64,000 nt of DNA from Gammaproteobacteria bacterium (GTDB taxonomy: Bacteria > Pseudomonadota > Gammaproteobacteria > Pseudomonadales > Halieaceae): NCBI GenBank assembly GCA_030427085.1, contig JAUHXH010000002.1, positions 310,001 to 374,000 of the forward strand, in the 5' to 3' direction. Below the pieces are notes generated by a model. It searched no databases. It was not told the origin of the DNA and saw only the letters and a list, made by a program, of their open reading frames with translations. The position numbers and the translations under genes are program-made. Of this stretch, positions 42,284 through 51,840 are shown piece by piece (positions within the stretch are counted from its first letter, which is position 1; every line of letters starts with the position of its first letter).

Positions 42284-42913
42284 TTAATGTGATCCTGCCG
42301 CAGGCGGTACAGACTGTCCTTCGTCGCGCAACTTTCGCCGGATGCGCGACAGCGACACCGCATCGACGCCGAGGTAAGACGCGATGTGAAATTGCGGTAG
42401 TTGGGCCAGTAATTCGGGCTCGTTGTCCTGTAGCCAGCGGTAGCGCTGCTCTGCGCTTAATGTGAGCAGCATGGCCTCGCGCCGTTCATTGCGGATGAAG
42501 GCCTGCCCCAGCAGGTCGATCAGCAATCGGCTGGTGGTCGGGTACAGGGGGGCAACCTCGTGTAATTGGGTGTGGTCAGTGCTGACCAATACACTGGGTT
42601 GCAGGGCTTGTATACTGAATGGTGCGGTGCTGCCGCTGATAGCGGCACTGACGGCTCCCATCGCCTGGCCGCTGCCGTAAAAGGCCTTGTTGCGCTCCTT
42701 GCCATCACTGGTGGTGTAGAACAGGCGCAGCAGGCCAGATTCGATGAGGTACAGGCGGCGAGCAGGGTCACCGGCTCGCAACAGGAAGTCGCCGCTGTCC
42801 AAGTGTACATAGTGCATGTCGGACAGCCACGGCTCCAGAGGGGCAAGGTCGCTCACACCGCGCTCGGCAAGCCAAGTTTGCAGGTAGGCATGAATGGCGG
42901 AGCGTTCGTTCAT
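42284..42913 (-). CDS. Crp/Fnr family transcription regulator
   Basis: 209 aa. N-terminal cyclic-nucleotide-binding fold (LDSGDFLLRAGDPARRLYLIESGLLRLFY) without FNR cysteines or a clear cAMP site; C-terminal helix-turn-helix with LPQFHIASYLGVDAVSLSRIRRKL. The second copy of the nucleotide-binding motif is changed, so the ligand is unknown. It diverges from the aldolase gene by 17 bp, so it may control it and itself. Confidence 0.85.
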   Translation of the reverse strand: MNERSAIHAYLQTWLAERGVSDLAPLEPWLSDMHYVHLDSGDFLLRAGDPARRLYLIESGLLRLFYTTSDGKERNKAFYGSGQAMGAVSAAISGSTAPFSIQALQPSVLVSTDHTQLHEVAPLYPTTSRLLIDLLGQAFIRNERREAMLLTLSAEQRYRWLQDNEPELLAQLPQFHIASYLGVDAVSLSRIRRKLRDEGQSVPPAAGSH

Positions 42914-42930
42914 CTGACAGGAGAAACACC

Positions 42931-43725
42931 ATGAATGAAGCAGTCAACGATATCATAATGAATGCCGATGCCGCCCCGGAGATGATGGGCGACACCGAGC
43001 GCAGCTTCGAGGAAGAGCGCCTGGAGCGCAAGCAAAAACTGGCTGCCGCGCTGCGCGTGTTCGGACGCTTTGGCTTTGACGAGGGGGTGGCGGGCCACTT
43101 CACTGCACGCGACCCGGAGCACACCGACCATTTCTGGGTCAACCCGATGGGCCGCTCCTTCAAGCAAATGCGCGTGTCTGATTTGCTGTTGGTCAATCAC
43201 AAGGGTGAAGTGGTTGAGGGCGATGGTTTGCTCAACGGCGCTGCGTTTACCATCCACGCCCACATCCACAAAGCCCGCCCCGACGTGGTGGCCGCGGCCC
43301 ACACTCACTCCACCTACGGCAAAACCTGGTCGAGCCTGGGGCGTCCGCTGGATCCTATTACGCAGGATGTCTGCGCGTTTTATGACGATCACGTGCTTTT
43401 CGACGACTTTACCGGCGTTGTTCTCGACAATTCGGAAGGCGAACGAATCGCTACCGCGCTGGGGGACAACAAGGCCGCCATTTTGCAAAACCACGGCCTG
43501 TTGACCGTTGGCCAGAGCGTTGATGAAGCGGCCTGGTGGTTTGTCACCATGGAACGCAGCTGCCAGGCACAATTGATGGCCGAGGCTGCCGGTACGCCGA
43601 AGCTGATCAGCCCCGAGATTGCCGCCGAAGCGCGTGAAACCGTGGGCTCCAATATCGCTGGATGGTTCAGCTTCCAGCCCCTCTATCAGGTGATTGTAGC
43701 GGAGCAGCCGGACCTGCTGGATTGA
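42931..43725 (+). CDS. Class II aldolase/adducin family protein
   Basis: 264 aa. Metal ligands in AAAHTHSTYGK and in QNHGLLT fit the fold; RMGRSF-type loop, VNPMGRSFKQMRVSDLLLVNHKGEV and FYDDHVLFDDFTGVVLD match the adducin-like group. Unlike the FucA-like enzyme at 14205, no SSEW motif is present. Many such proteins are enzymes of unknown substrate. Its stop overlaps the TTG start of the next gene. Confidence 0.8.
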   Translation: MNEAVNDIIMNADAAPEMMGDTERSFEEERLERKQKLAAALRVFGRFGFDEGVAGHFTARDPEHTDHFWVNPMGRSFKQMRVSDLLLVNHKGEVVEGDGLLNGAAFTIHAHIHKARPDVVAAAHTHSTYGKTWSSLGRPLDPITQDVCAFYDDHVLFDDFTGVVLDNSEGERIATALGDNKAAILQNHGLLTVGQSVDEAAWWFVTMERSCQAQLMAEAAGTPKLISPEIAAEARETVGSNIAGWFSFQPLYQVIVAEQPDLLD

Positions 43726-44579
43726 GTGAATTCCAACCCGCCGCCGAGCCGGGAGCGACCTGGGACGAGCTGTTCCAGGCCGCGCGTGAGGCGCAGGCCG
43801 ACAGGCTCTACGCCATCGCCTTCACGCCCCGCTCCGGTTCAACCCGGCTGGCGCAGATTCTGGAAAACAGCGGTGTTTTGGGCAACCCGAGGGAGTGGTT
43901 CAACCCCTCCCTGCGCCGCACCCAGGTGATTCGCAGCGCCAGTCACAATCTCCGCGAGTACTACCGATTTATTAAAACCACGCATCGCACCCGCCGGGTG
44001 TTCGGTGTTGAGCTGACTTGGGCACACCTGCGCCAGTTGCAGGCCGCCGGGGAGCCGCAGTTGCTGGCCGATGTCCCGCACTGGTTTTTCCTTCGCCGAC
44101 GCGACTTCCTGGCCCAGTCGGTGTCGCTGGCGAGAGCGCGAGCCAGTGGCCATTACCACTCAATTCAGCAGGGGCACGCGCCCGTCCCCGAATACTCCCC
44201 CCAACTCATTCTGCGCTGCCTGTTGGAAATACAGCAGCAGGAGTTCGCGTTACAAAAGTACTTTAATGCGGCGCAGATAAGCCCGACGGAGCTGTGGTAC
44301 GAAGATCTCAGCGTGTCGGAACCGCTGGCACTGGTACATCAGTTCTGCGACGTGTTGCAGCTCCATCCCAAAGTGGTTGCCAAAGTGGATGCTGAGGCCC
44401 TGGAAAGTCGTCATCGCAAACTGGCGGGTGCACAAAGCAAGGCTTGCGGCGAGCGCTTTGCCGACGAGCACGCCGACGTTCTTGCCTGGTGGCAAACACA
44501 TCGAGGTACACGCGGACGCGGTAAGTTTTTCAAGGCCTTCCCGCAATACCGCAGTTGGTACGAAACCGCAGACGATTAG
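43722..44579 (+). CDS. Stf0-type sulfotransferase
   Basis: 285 aa from TTG 43722, overlapping the preceding stop (TTGA). The PAPS 5'-phosphosulfate loop FTPRSGSTRLAQILENSGVLGNPREWFNPS is the Stf0 signature; VFGVELTWAHLRQL and FLRRRDFLAQSVSLARA give the 3'-phosphate site. Stf0 sulfates trehalose in mycobacteria; this host substrate is unknown. Coupling to an adducin-type aldolase is unusual. Confidence 0.85.
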   Translation: MSEFQPAAEPGATWDELFQAAREAQADRLYAIAFTPRSGSTRLAQILENSGVLGNPREWFNPSLRRTQVIRSASHNLREYYRFIKTTHRTRRVFGVELTWAHLRQLQAAGEPQLLADVPHWFFLRRRDFLAQSVSLARARASGHYHSIQQGHAPVPEYSPQLILRCLLEIQQQEFALQKYFNAAQISPTELWYEDLSVSEPLALVHQFCDVLQLHPKVVAKVDAEALESRHRKLAGAQSKACGERFADEHADVLAWWQTHRGTRGRGKFFKAFPQYRSWYETADD

Positions 44580-44589
44580 ACGCTGCGAG

Positions 44590-45876
44590 TCATCCCCCGA
44601 GACGATCGCGCAGGGAGTAGAACAACATTCCCGCCACCAGCCCCGGCCAGCGTAACAGGGTGCCGCCCGGGAAGCCCGGCGTGGGCACCGACGCCATCAC
44701 ATCGAAGCGTTCCGCAGTACCGGCAACCGCCTCGGCCAGCAGTTTGCCAGCCAGCGTTGCCGTGGGCACGCCATGTCCGGAAAAGCCCTGCGCATAGAAG
44801 CCATGTTTCCCGATGCGCCCAAAATCCGGCATGCGGTTCATGGTAATACCCAGCGTACCGCCCCAGCCGTAGTCGATGCGGGTGTCGGCCAACTCCGGAT
44901 AAATGCGCAACATGTATTTACGCACGAACGATTTGATATCAGTGGGGAAACGGTGGGTGTAGGTTTCACCACCGCCGAATAGCAGGCGATTGTCCGCCGA
45001 CAGTTTCCAGTAGTTGATCACGAACAGCGAATCCGACATGGAGCAGTCGTCCCGGATTAAACGTCGCGCCAGTGCCTCATCGAGCGGTTCAGTGGCCAGC
45101 ATAAAATTGTTGATGGGCATCATGCGCCCGGCAATACCCGGCTCGAGCTTACCCAGATAACCATTGCAGGCCAGCACCAGGTAGCGCGCCTTCACCCGGC
45201 CATCGGGTGTATGCACTTCCACCCCGTCACTGCCGTCGTGATAAGTGGTGACCGGACTGTACTCGTACAGTTGCGCGCCGGCCTCGGCTGCCGCGCGGGC
45301 CAATCCCAGTGCGTAGTTGAGGGGGTGGAGATGGCGGGCGTGGGTGTCGAGCAGGCCGCCGTGAAAACCCTGGCCGCTGGTGTGTTGCGCCAGTTCCTCA
45401 GGTGGAATGTAGCGTAGGGCATGAAAATCGTAGATCGAAGCGAGGTGTTCCACTTCCTCGGCCAACTCCGTGGCGTGGCCGGGTTTGGACGCCACGTGGA
45501 GATTACCCTGTTTGAGATCGCAGTCGATGTGATGGCGTTCGATCAGCTCTTCAACGGTGGTCACGGCCTCCAGGCCGAGTTGCCATAGTTGTTTTGCGTG
45601 TTCGAGGCCGACCATCTTCTCGAGGGTATGTTGATCGGCCCGCTGGCCGGTGCCGACATGACCGCCGTTGCGCCCTGAAGCTCCCCAACCCAGTCGGCGG
45701 GCCTCCAACAGACACACGCTGTAACCCCGCTGGCGCAGGTGAAGCGCCGTGGACAGGCCGGTATAGCCGCCGCCCACAATGCAGACGTCTGCTTCGGCGG
45801 CACCGTGCAGCGACTCACAGGGCGGTGTGTCGGCAGCGGTGGCGGCGTAGTAGGATCCTGTATGGCCGGTTAACAT
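44590..45876 (-). CDS. FAD-dependent amine oxidoreductase (PuuB/OrdL-like)
   Basis: 428 aa DAO-fold protein: ADVCIVGGGYTGLSTALHLRQRGYSVCLLEA (FAD), GWGASGRNGGHVGTG, and YGWGGTLGITMNRMPDFG. Similar to gamma-glutamylputrescine oxidase. It probably deaminates gamma-glutamyl-polyamines, consistent with the divergent glutamine-synthetase-like gene. A hydrophobic end (LLRWPGLVAGMLFYSL) is seen. Ends 10 bp from the sulfotransferase stop. Confidence 0.88.
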   Translation of the reverse strand: MLTGHTGSYYAATAADTPPCESLHGAAEADVCIVGGGYTGLSTALHLRQRGYSVCLLEARRLGWGASGRNGGHVGTGQRADQHTLEKMVGLEHAKQLWQLGLEAVTTVEELIERHHIDCDLKQGNLHVASKPGHATELAEEVEHLASIYDFHALRYIPPEELAQHTSGQGFHGGLLDTHARHLHPLNYALGLARAAAEAGAQLYEYSPVTTYHDGSDGVEVHTPDGRVKARYLVLACNGYLGKLEPGIAGRMMPINNFMLATEPLDEALARRLIRDDCSMSDSLFVINYWKLSADNRLLFGGGETYTHRFPTDIKSFVRKYMLRIYPELADTRIDYGWGGTLGITMNRMPDFGRIGKHGFYAQGFSGHGVPTATLAGKLLAEAVAGTAERFDVMASVPTPGFPGGTLLRWPGLVAGMLFYSLRDRLGG

Positions 45877-45918
45877 CGTTGACGTGCTCCGAAGCAGTTG
45901 GGGGTGCCCTGACGTTCG

Positions 45919-46010
45919 GTTGAATTCTAATTCCCCGGGGACTACTAAGTAGTACTCCCAAAGGGTTAGGTGGCGTGGAATGGCACCGAATTCAGTTGAA
46001 TACTAATTCC
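45919..46010. repeat. Repeated 16-bp motif in the divergent puu-like promoter region
   Basis: GTTGAATTCTAATTCC (45919-45934) and GTTGAATACTAATTCC (45995-46010) differ at one base and start 76 bp apart. Between them is the dyad CTACT-A-AGTAG near 45942-45952. They lie in the 178 bp between the divergent oxidoreductase and ligase genes, where regulator sites for both would be. Which protein binds is unknown. Confidence 0.65.
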
Positions 46011-46054
46011 GGCTCTTGCCATACTCAAACTTTTCCACACAGCGTCAGGCCTGT

Positions 46055-47401
46055 ATGAATCCCGAATACGCTACGATCAAGCAGTGGTTGCACGAACACC
46101 AGATTTCAGAGGTGGAGTGCCTGGTACCCGATATCACCGGTAATGCGCGCGGTAAGTTTGTACCCGCCAACCAGTATCTGGACGGGGGTGAGCCGCGCCT
46201 GCCGGAGAGCATCCTCATCCAGACTGTGACTGGAGAATACTGCGACGACCACTGGGATTTCGTGGAGCCCACCGACGCCGATATGATCCTGCGCCCCGAT
46301 CCATCCAGCCTGCGGGTAGTGCCCTGGGCGCGCGAACCCACCGCGCAGATCATTCACGATTGCTGCAGCATGGACGGCAGTCTTCACCCCCTGGCCACCC
46401 GCAACGTGTTGCGCAATGTGCTGGCGGAATATGAGCGCGAAGGGCTGCGACCAGTGGTGGCACCGGAGGTGGAGTTTTACCTGGTCAAGAAAAACACTGA
46501 CCCGGATCTGGAACTGGGTCCGCCGGTCGGTCGCTCCGGCCGAGCCGAGGCGGCGCGTATGTCCTACAGCATCGACGCGGTGTCCGAGTTCGAGGATTTC
46601 GTGGAGGATATGTACGATTTCGCCGAAGCTCAGCGCCTCAGCGTAGACACCCTGATTCATGAAAATGGCGCCGCCCAGATGGAGATCAACTTCCTCCACG
46701 GTGACGCCATGGATCTGGCGGACCAGGTGTTTGTCTTCAAGCGCACGATTCGCGAACTGGCCCACCGCCACGGCATGTACGCAACCTTTATGAGTAAGCC
46801 GATGCAGCGCGAGCCCGGCAGTGCACTGCATATACACCAGAGCATTGTCAGCGCAGACACCGGCGACAATATCTTCAGCGAGGGCGGCAACGACAATCCG
46901 CGCTTGCTGTCCTACATCGCCGGCTTGCAACGCTACACACCGGAAGTCATCAGTTTTTATGCCCCCAACGTCAATTCCTATCGGCGGCTGGCGCCGGAAC
47001 TGTCGGCGCCGATTAATTTGAACTGGGGCTACGACAACCGCACCACCGCCTTTCGCGTTCCGCACAGCAGTCCCGCTGCGATGCGGGTGGAAAATCGCTT
47101 CCCGGGCGCCGACGTTAACCCCTACCTCGCTTTTGCCGCTACACTGGCCAGCGGTTTGTTGGGGATGCGGCAGGCCCTGCAGCCCAGTGAGCCCCACCAG
47201 GGCACCGCCAATGAGGATGAAGTGGAAGTGGCTCGGAGTCTGGAAGAAGGCTTGCGCAGCCTCGGCACCACGCCGGAGCTGGTAGAGATGTTCGGTGAGC
47301 GCTTCCTCAATGCCTATGCGGCGGTAAAACTGGACGAATTCGAGGAATTCAATCAGGTGATCAGTTCCTGGGAGCGGGAACACCTGCTGCTGCAGGTCTG
47401 A
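46055..47401 (+). CDS. Glutamine-synthetase-family gamma-glutamylpolyamine synthetase
   Basis: 448 aa from ATG 46055 (usual PuuA about 470). N-terminal beta-grasp with VECLVPDITGNARGKFVP; catalytic part with VAPEVEFYLV, NGAAQMEINF, PGSALHIHQSI, NWGYDNRTTAFRVPHSSPAAMRVENRFPGADVNPYLAFAA. It ligates glutamate to an amine such as putrescine. Divergent from the PuuB-like gene; regulators and dehydrogenase of the pathway are absent. The next gene starts 18 bp after its stop. Confidence 0.87.
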   Translation: MNPEYATIKQWLHEHQISEVECLVPDITGNARGKFVPANQYLDGGEPRLPESILIQTVTGEYCDDHWDFVEPTDADMILRPDPSSLRVVPWAREPTAQIIHDCCSMDGSLHPLATRNVLRNVLAEYEREGLRPVVAPEVEFYLVKKNTDPDLELGPPVGRSGRAEAARMSYSIDAVSEFEDFVEDMYDFAEAQRLSVDTLIHENGAAQMEINFLHGDAMDLADQVFVFKRTIRELAHRHGMYATFMSKPMQREPGSALHIHQSIVSADTGDNIFSEGGNDNPRLLSYIAGLQRYTPEVISFYAPNVNSYRRLAPELSAPINLNWGYDNRTTAFRVPHSSPAAMRVENRFPGADVNPYLAFAATLASGLLGMRQALQPSEPHQGTANEDEVEVARSLEEGLRSLGTTPELVEMFGERFLNAYAAVKLDEFEEFNQVISSWEREHLLLQV

Positions 47402-47419
47402 GTGAGTGGAGGTACGTTA

Positions 47420-48277
47420 GTGCACACCAGGTCTCATCGCGGTTTATTCGGCAACCGCAATGCTTACACACTGTTTACACTGGTCAAGTACCTCACCTAT
47501 GCCGCCCTGTGCTTCAACACCTGGCTGTTTTTCCAGGAAGAACTGGGTGCGCTGCAACACACTTTTGCCGACGGGTTCAAACCGCAGCAATTCATCCAGG
47601 TCTTCTCCGCCACTATCGACACTTTCAGCTGGGTGGTGCTGTTACTGCTGTTTGAGCTGGAAACCTGGATCATCCCCGATGAGAAGCTGACCGGCTGGGT
47701 AAAACGCTCGATTCACTGGGTACGGCTGCTCTGCGGTGTGATTATCGTTTACGCCTTCACCGGTTACTGGGCGGAACTGGCACAATTTTTCCGTCTGCAG
47801 GCGCAGCCGGTGAGTGACCTGTGCCAACTGGCGGACCAGGGGCTCTCGGTCATTCTGGATCTTGACGACTACGTGGCGCTGACGGCCAGTAACTGCAGCG
47901 GTTACGGTAGCGAAATATTCCGCATGGAAGGCACGAGGATTGTCGGCGACGCGGCCCACTTTGACTCGGCGCGCTGGCTCGCCTGGACTGACGTGATCAA
48001 TGCCGGCACCTGGATCCTGGTGGTGATTATGCTCGAGGTCGAGGTGCGGCTGCAGCTGCGTGGCGCCCTGTCACAAAGCGTGACCAGTGTGACCCGGGTG
48101 TTGAAGTTCGTGCTCTACGGCACGCTGTTGGTCTGCGCCGCCTACTGGGGCTACGCCGGCGACTTCCTCGACTTCTGGGACGCTTTCCTGTGGCTGTTCG
48201 CGTTTATCTTCATCGAGATGAACGTGTTCGAATGGCAGGCTCAGGCGGCAGATTCGGAGGCGCTGGAGGCCGCCTAA
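47420..48277 (+). CDS. Hypothetical membrane protein
   Basis: 285 aa from GTG 47420, with GGAGG 8 bp before it. Five or so hydrophobic helices (about 22-40, 70-90, 105-125, 190-215, 225-285), with a loop of polar and cysteine-bearing residues (DLCQLADQ, SNCSGYG) between the third and fourth. No family recognised. Convergent 4-bp overlap with the zinc-ribbon gene. Confidence 0.75.
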   Translation: MHTRSHRGLFGNRNAYTLFTLVKYLTYAALCFNTWLFFQEELGALQHTFADGFKPQQFIQVFSATIDTFSWVVLLLLFELETWIIPDEKLTGWVKRSIHWVRLLCGVIIVYAFTGYWAELAQFFRLQAQPVSDLCQLADQGLSVILDLDDYVALTASNCSGYGSEIFRMEGTRIVGDAAHFDSARWLAWTDVINAGTWILVVIMLEVEVRLQLRGALSQSVTSVTRVLKFVLYGTLLVCAAYWGYAGDFLDFWDAFLWLFAFIFIEMNVFEWQAQAADSEALEAA

Positions 48278-48480
48278 ATCGACTCGTCCTCGCCCACATG
48301 GTCGATGCGGGGATAGCTATTCCAGTAGAAAGTCTGCGATGCGTTACAGATCATGCAGCGATGTTCTATGGCGCCCGTCCCCGGGTCCATGTCTCCCACC
48401 TTGGTCATCATGCCCTTGCCGCAGGCATCACACAGGTAGTTGACCTCCACCGGCCGCACCAGTCGTTTGATCTCTGCCAT
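48274..48480 (-). CDS. Small zinc-ribbon protein
   Basis: 68 aa. CDAC and CMIC pairs, with 21 residues between, give a zinc-ribbon; KTYPRIDHVGED-type end is acidic. Similar small proteins are common in marine gammaproteobacteria; function unknown. It lies between the membrane protein and HdfR. Confidence 0.65.
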   Translation of the reverse strand: MAEIKRLVRPVEVNYLCDACGKGMMTKVGDMDPGTGAIEHRCMICNASQTFYWNSYPRIDHVGEDESI

Positions 48481-48615
48481 GGTTACGCATCCTTTGATTC
48501 AGCTTCGTCATGCTAGCGCGAGCAGGAGCGTGGGGAAAGCTCCGGCGGAGCAGACTTTGCGTCGCAGCCGTGCCTTGACTAGCATGAGGGCGAGCACATC
48601 CACAGGTGATCCACC

Positions 48616-49461
48616 TTGGACACAGAACTGCTGAAAACCTTTCTCGAGGTCCGCAATACACGCCACTTTGGCCGTGCCGCGGAGAATCTGCACATTACCC
48701 AGGCGGCAGTGAGCGCGCGTATCCGGCAGTTGGAAGAACTGCTGGGGGTGCGGCTGTTCCTGCGCAAGCGCAACAACCTGCGCCTCAGTCGGGAAGGGGA
48801 GCGTCTGGTGCCCCATGCGGAGACCGTGTTGCTGGCCTGGTGGCGCGGGCGCCAGGCTGTTTCACCCCAGGGGGAGGCCGGTCGGCAGGTTTTTCTGGGC
48901 TTACGGGCCGGGTTGTGGACCCCGCCCCTGCAACAGAAACTGGGTCAGTTGCAGCTGGCGATGCCCGACCTGGCGTTGCGCGTGGACGTGCAGCGCGCCG
49001 ACACAGCCCTGCGCATGCTGCTGGATGGCACGCTCGACGCGGCTCTGTTGGGTGAGGCACCGCGCCTGACGGAGTTGCAGGGTATCGAGTTAGGCGAGCT
49101 CAGTCTGCGCTTGTTCTCCTCGGGCAATACCGGCAGCCTCAAGCGGGCGCTGGAGGAAGACTACGTCTATCTGGATTGGGGGCAGGATTTCGACCGCTTC
49201 CACAGCCTTGAATTTGGCGAGCGCCTGGCACCGGCACTGCGTACCAACCTGCGGGAGCTGGCCCTGGACTATTTGTCGCGGGAGCGAGCCTGTGTGTATC
49301 TGCCGGTCAGCATGAAAGCGGATCTGGCGGACGCCGGTATCGGCGAAGTACGCGGGGCGCCAAAGATGAACCGCCGGATTGAACTGGTGTTCAACAGTGC
49401 GTCGGTGCAGTTGGCGTTGGTGGAGTCGCTGGCGCAACAACTGTCAGGATTGAAGCTGTAG
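48616..49461 (+). CDS. hdfR: LysR-family regulator HdfR
   Basis: 281 aa from TTG 48616. TELLKTFLEVRNTRHFGRAAENLHITQAAVSARIRQLEELLG is nearly that of E. coli HdfR, which represses flhDC; RNNLRLSREGERLVPHAE continues the match. The effector-binding domain is more divergent. No AUG: TTG is needed for the conserved DTELLK start. Confidence 0.87.
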   Translation: MDTELLKTFLEVRNTRHFGRAAENLHITQAAVSARIRQLEELLGVRLFLRKRNNLRLSREGERLVPHAETVLLAWWRGRQAVSPQGEAGRQVFLGLRAGLWTPPLQQKLGQLQLAMPDLALRVDVQRADTALRMLLDGTLDAALLGEAPRLTELQGIELGELSLRLFSSGNTGSLKRALEEDYVYLDWGQDFDRFHSLEFGERLAPALRTNLRELALDYLSRERACVYLPVSMKADLADAGIGEVRGAPKMNRRIELVFNSASVQLALVESLAQQLSGLKL

Positions 49462-49538
49462 ACAGCGCGGTTGGCAGAAATGCCAGGGGGATGGCTGCCC
49501 CCCGACCTTCGCGCCGGTAGGGGCACAGCCGCATCAAA

Positions 49539-49763
49539 TCAGTAGTCGTCGTCGAATTCCAGGTCGTAGTAACCCAGTTCGTCCCGAAGGCGTTTTTGTT
49601 CCAGCCGTTGTTCGGCCCGACGGCGTTTTTCCGCGAGTGAATGGCGAGCGGAGCGCGGCTCCAGCATTTCTTCGAAGTCGTCGTCCATCATATCGCCCAA
49701 AGCTGGCTCAAAAAAATCCGCTACCGAGTCATCCGGTGTTGGTTCTTCCTTACGTTCGCCCAT
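49539..49763 (-). CDS. PA3496-like small acidic-basic protein
   Basis: 74 aa from ATG 49763 (a longer frame to 49805 is possible). Acidic N-terminal half, then ARHSLAEKRRRAEQRLEQKRLRDELGYYDLEFDDDY, which resembles PA3496-type proteins by its RRR-E-KRLR-EL-YDL pattern. Some are described as envelope integrity proteins; the role here is unknown. No signal peptide. Confidence 0.6.
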   Translation of the reverse strand: MGERKEEPTPDDSVADFFEPALGDMMDDDFEEMLEPRSARHSLAEKRRRAEQRLEQKRLRDELGYYDLEFDDDY

Positions 49764-50077
49764 GACACACCTCCCAATGGCTTGCATGAGGTCATTCGGC
49801 GCCAATATCGCGCAGCACCTGGGGCGAGTAAATCAAAAATTTATTTTTTTGACGATAAGTAGATTTTGTCAAAAGTTCACAGCGGGCGGCCCGCCGGCCA
49901 TCCGTGGCCGGCCGTGCCCTGTAGTGGCGAGGCGAAAGCTATCCCGGCTAATTACTGCTACGGGCCGCGTAATACAGTAGAGCAAGAAGCTTGCCAATAC
50001 TGGATACACCAGAAACTACGGGGTTGTGGCGCATTGAGTGCGCCAGAGACGGGCTTATGGGTGTCCGCGGACGTCCG
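49764..50077. other. Gene-free intergenic region with hairpin
   Basis: 314 bp. TTTTGAC (49847-49853) and GTCAAAA (49868-49874) are inverted repeats 14 bp apart in an AT-rich stretch. A perfect hairpin GCCGGCCA-TCCG-TGGCCGGC spans 49893-49912, without a T-tract. It may hold regulatory sites for the minus genes, but no clear promoter or RNA was identified. Confidence 0.4.
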
Positions 50078-50605
50078 CTAACGGCGGGTGGCGGGAATAA
50101 CGGCCAACTGGTCGGCGATGCGCAGGGCTATGGCTTCGGGGGAGCTGTCGCTTGCGTCTATCGTAATGTCCGCATAACGCTCATACAGCGGTACCCGTTC
50201 CCGGAAGATGTCGGCGTAGGTGGTGTTGGGGTTTGAGGCCATGCCTCTGGGCGGCGCCGCCGCTACCCTGGCCTCCAGCGTGGCGCGGTCCACGTTGAGG
50301 TACACCACCGGGCCGGCTGCGCTCAGCCGGGCCATGATGGCCTCGCTGTACACCACGGAGCCCCCTGTCGACAGCACGGTATTGTCGATAGGAATAGCCA
50401 GTAGTACCTCTTCCTCGACCTGCCGCAGGGCCATATGGCCGCGCAGTTCCAGAATTTCCTGCAGGGTCATGCCCTCGCGAGCCTGGATGTCGAGGTCGCT
50501 GTCGTTGAACAGCAGGCCACAGTGTTTGGCTAACAACACGCCTACGGTGCTCTTGCCGGCCCCTGGCATGCCGATCAGGCTGATGGTTTGATGTGGGTAG
50601 TCCAT
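50078..50605 (-). CDS. Shikimate kinase-like P-loop kinase
   Basis: 175 aa from ATG 50605. P-loop GMPGAGKST, NDSDLDIQAREGMTLQEIL and the lid segment FRERVPLYERYAD fit AroK. The shikimate-binding GGG loop reads STGGSVV and the FR of GExxFR is LRQ, so substrate may differ. An orphan: no aroB next to it, as is usual for true AroK. It could be a paralog of aroK. Confidence 0.72.
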   Translation of the reverse strand: MDYPHQTISLIGMPGAGKSTVGVLLAKHCGLLFNDSDLDIQAREGMTLQEILELRGHMALRQVEEEVLLAIPIDNTVLSTGGSVVYSEAIMARLSAAGPVVYLNVDRATLEARVAAAPPRGMASNPNTTYADIFRERVPLYERYADITIDASDSSPEAIALRIADQLAVIPATRR

Positions 50606-50722
50606 ACTGGGTCTCATGGAGCGAAGGAGCCATTATCGTTCTTTAACCCGCGCACTCAAGTGCTATTGCCAGCACCGCGACGGCTGGTTAGAGTGCGCAC
50701 TTTTACCCCGGGAGCGCTCGCC

Positions 50723-51840
50723 ATGACTGAACAAGCCTCACTCGCCACCACCCCACTGGATGGCCTGCACCGTGAACTGGGTGCCAAGATGGTGCCGTTC
50801 GCCGGCTATGCCATGCCGGTGCAGTATCCCGCGGGAATCATCAAGGAACACCTGCATACCCGTGAGGCGGCAGGTCTGTTCGATGTGTCCCACATGGGGC
50901 AACTCATCCTGCGTGGCGAGGGCAGCACCGCCGTGTTGGAATCGCTGGTGCCAGTGGATATCCAGGCCTTACCCGAGAACGGACAAACCTATGCGCTGTT
51001 CACCAACGATCAGGGCGGCGTGCTGGACGACCTGATCATTACCCGTTGGGGGCCGGAGTGTTTCTTCCTGGTGGTGAATGCGGCCTGCAAAGCGCAGGAC
51101 ATCGCCCACCTGCAAAGCGCATTGAACGGCCAGGAACTGAAGGTGCTGGAGGACAAGGCGCTGTTGGCCCTGCAGGGGCCGAAGGCGCGGGAAGTGATGG
51201 CGGCGCTATCACCGGAAGCGGCGGCGCTGACCTTCATGAACGGTGCACGTATCGAAGTGGGCGGAATCAAGGTGTACATCACTTGCTCGGGATACACCGG
51301 CGAAGATGGTTTTGAATTGTCCGTTGATGCCGAGCATGCCGACGCCCTGGCGCGCCGCCTGCTGGCTTTCGAAGATGTGGCACCGGTTGGGCTGGGTGCC
51401 CGTGACAGCCTGCGTCTTGAGGCGGGGCTCTGTCTTTACGGTCACGAACTCTCAACGACCATCGATCCCGTCACCGCTGGCCTCATGTGGTCGATCAGTA
51501 AATCCCGGCGCGCCGATGGCGCCCGGCCGGGCGGCTTTCCCGGTGCCGACGTGATTTTCCAGCGTATGTCGGAAGGCGCCGCGCTCCGCCGCGTTGGGCT
51601 TGCGGTTGAAGGCAAGCGGCCAGTGCGCGAAGGTCAGGCCGTGCTGGACAGTGACGGGCGCCAGGTGGGTGAGGTTTGTTCCGCCGCCTTCGGTGCGAGC
51701 TTCGGCGGCCCCATCGCCATGGCGTTTGTGGAACGCCCGCTCGGAGAGCCGGGCACCGCGTTGTCTGTGGATGTGCGCGGCAAGGCTATTCCGGTGACCG
51801 TGACCCGGATGCCCTTCAGCCCGCAGCGCTACTTCCGCGG

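Noticed and set aside
46106-47383. Minus-strand ORF of 425 codons opposite the PuuA-like gene
   Set aside because: Shadow of the glutamine-synthetase-type gene; no domain and no start signal.
50606-50722. Glycine riboswitch before gcvT
   Set aside because: The conserved glycine aptamer cores are not present in the leader.
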